Assembly: GCA_022790855.1 (NCBI GenBank)
Contig: JAAVYA010000019.1
Location: forward strand, 1-50,146
Length of the DNA stretch: 50,146 nt
Origin: Lachnospiraceae bacterium
Lineage (GTDB): Bacteria > Bacillota > Clostridia > Lachnospirales > Lachnospiraceae
Direction: 5' to 3'
The position numbers were made by a program, and so were the translations under genes. Shown one piece after another: positions 49,924 through 50,146 of the stretch. Under the pieces are notes generated by a model, which was given only the letters and a program-made list of their open reading frames with translations, did no database searches and was not told the DNA's origin. Positions within the stretch are counted from its first letter, which is position 1. Every line of letters begins with the position of its first letter.

Positions 49924-49952
49924 ACATTTCTCGGACATTTGCCTGTTATACT
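49924..49952 (+). promoter_or_regulatory. Promoter with direct repeat before the response regulator
   Basis: TATACT (49947-49952) is a good -10. Upstream, ACATTT occurs at 49924 and 49935, 11 bp apart, in the place of a -35, the arrangement used by activator response regulators of the OmpR family. Autoregulation is likely. Confidence 0.55.
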
Positions 49953-49980
49953 ATTTGCAAAAAGAAAAGGAAGTGACAAT

Positions 49981-50146
49981 ATGAAGCAGATTTTAATTGT
50001 CGAAGATGATAATCTTTTGAACAAAACCCTTGCTTACAATTTGGCATCTGACGGTTACAATCTAACTGCTGTTCTGAATGCAAGAGCAGCCGCTGAATCA
50101 CTGAAAACAAACATGTTTGATTTGGTATTGCTGGATATAAATTTAC
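49981..50146 (+). CDS. OmpR-type response regulator, cut by the window end
   Basis: Only the first 55 codons are present: MKQILIVEDDNLLNKTLAYN and, to the edge, DLVLLDINL, giving the acidic pair and phospho-acceptor Asp of a receiver. AAGGAAGTG precedes the ATG. A DNA-binding domain and probably a kinase gene lie beyond the window. Confidence 0.85.
   Translation, partial: MKQILIVEDDNLLNKTLAYNLASDGYNLTAVLNARAAAESLKTNMFDLVLLDINL

Overview
The window (about 50 kb, mid-40s % GC by eye) reads as chromosome of an anaerobic Firmicute of the Clostridia, most likely a gut Lachnospiraceae. The reasons are the hisS-aspS pair, strong AGGAGG ribosome binding sites, a butyrate/acetate-type CoA-transferase, phosphotransacetylase, a PerR-type regulator with rubredoxin, LytTR/GHKL regulators, an RbsABC-like sugar transporter, and small proteins that resemble families common in Lachnospiraceae (DUF4358-like, DUF6033-like, YesL/DUF624). 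The family-level placement is inference; no rRNA or tRNA gene is visible.

Layout. 1-5600: a tandem palindromic repeat, hisS, aspS, a two-subunit CoA-transferase and a HAD phosphatase. 5595-5906: a 312 bp non-coding palindromic element. 6-10 kb: a YesL-like membrane protein, an Old Yellow Enzyme/FeS flavoenzyme with an unusual cysteine motif, and pta. 10-14.4 kb: a LytTR regulator, then a lipoprotein, an MBOAT acyltransferase and a DHHW/AlgX-like protein that together look like a surface-polymer O-acylation system. 14.4-17.9 kb: a response regulator, ABC ATPase, ABC permease and histidine kinase, with phased direct repeats before the ATPase (an antimicrobial-peptide sensing and resistance type module). 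17.9-20 kb: a low-GC patch with a broken AAA ATPase, remnants, a RibD-C reductase and a second palindromic element. 20-25 kb: a Glu/Lys-rich coiled-coil protein, an orphan GHKL kinase, a DUF6033-like protein, acpS, and decayed fragments. 25.3-27.5 kb: a PerR-like regulator with a near-perfect PerR box, a soluble CZB-type chemoreceptor and rubredoxin, which looks like an oxidative-stress unit.

29-42.3 kb is the most interesting part: an apparent C-glycoside (or 3-keto-glycoside) uptake and cleavage locus. An AraC-type regulator fused to a GH39-like domain with an altered acid/base residue, a LacI repressor, a sugar ABC importer with two different permeases around one ATPase, and two Gfo/Idh/MocA oxidoreductases converge on a divergently transcribed pair. 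That pair resembles the two subunits of bacterial C-glycoside deglycosidase (TIM-barrel metalloenzyme plus small DUF6379-like subunit), next to its own AraC regulator. The proposed flow is import of the glycoside, oxidation of the sugar at C3 by a Gfo/Idh/MocA enzyme, and metal-dependent cleavage of the sugar-aglycone bond by the two-subunit enzyme.

42.3-45.2 kb is an AT-rich accessory patch: a two-gene AAA ATPase/small-protein operon behind a 20 bp-period direct repeat (possible defence module), gene fragments, and three different palindromic non-coding elements in a row, one of which shares its terminus with the element at 5.6 kb. 45.3-49.7 kb is an operon of a LytTR response regulator whose phospho-acceptor Asp appears replaced by Glu, followed by two ABC exporter half-transporters. 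The window ends inside an OmpR-type response regulator.
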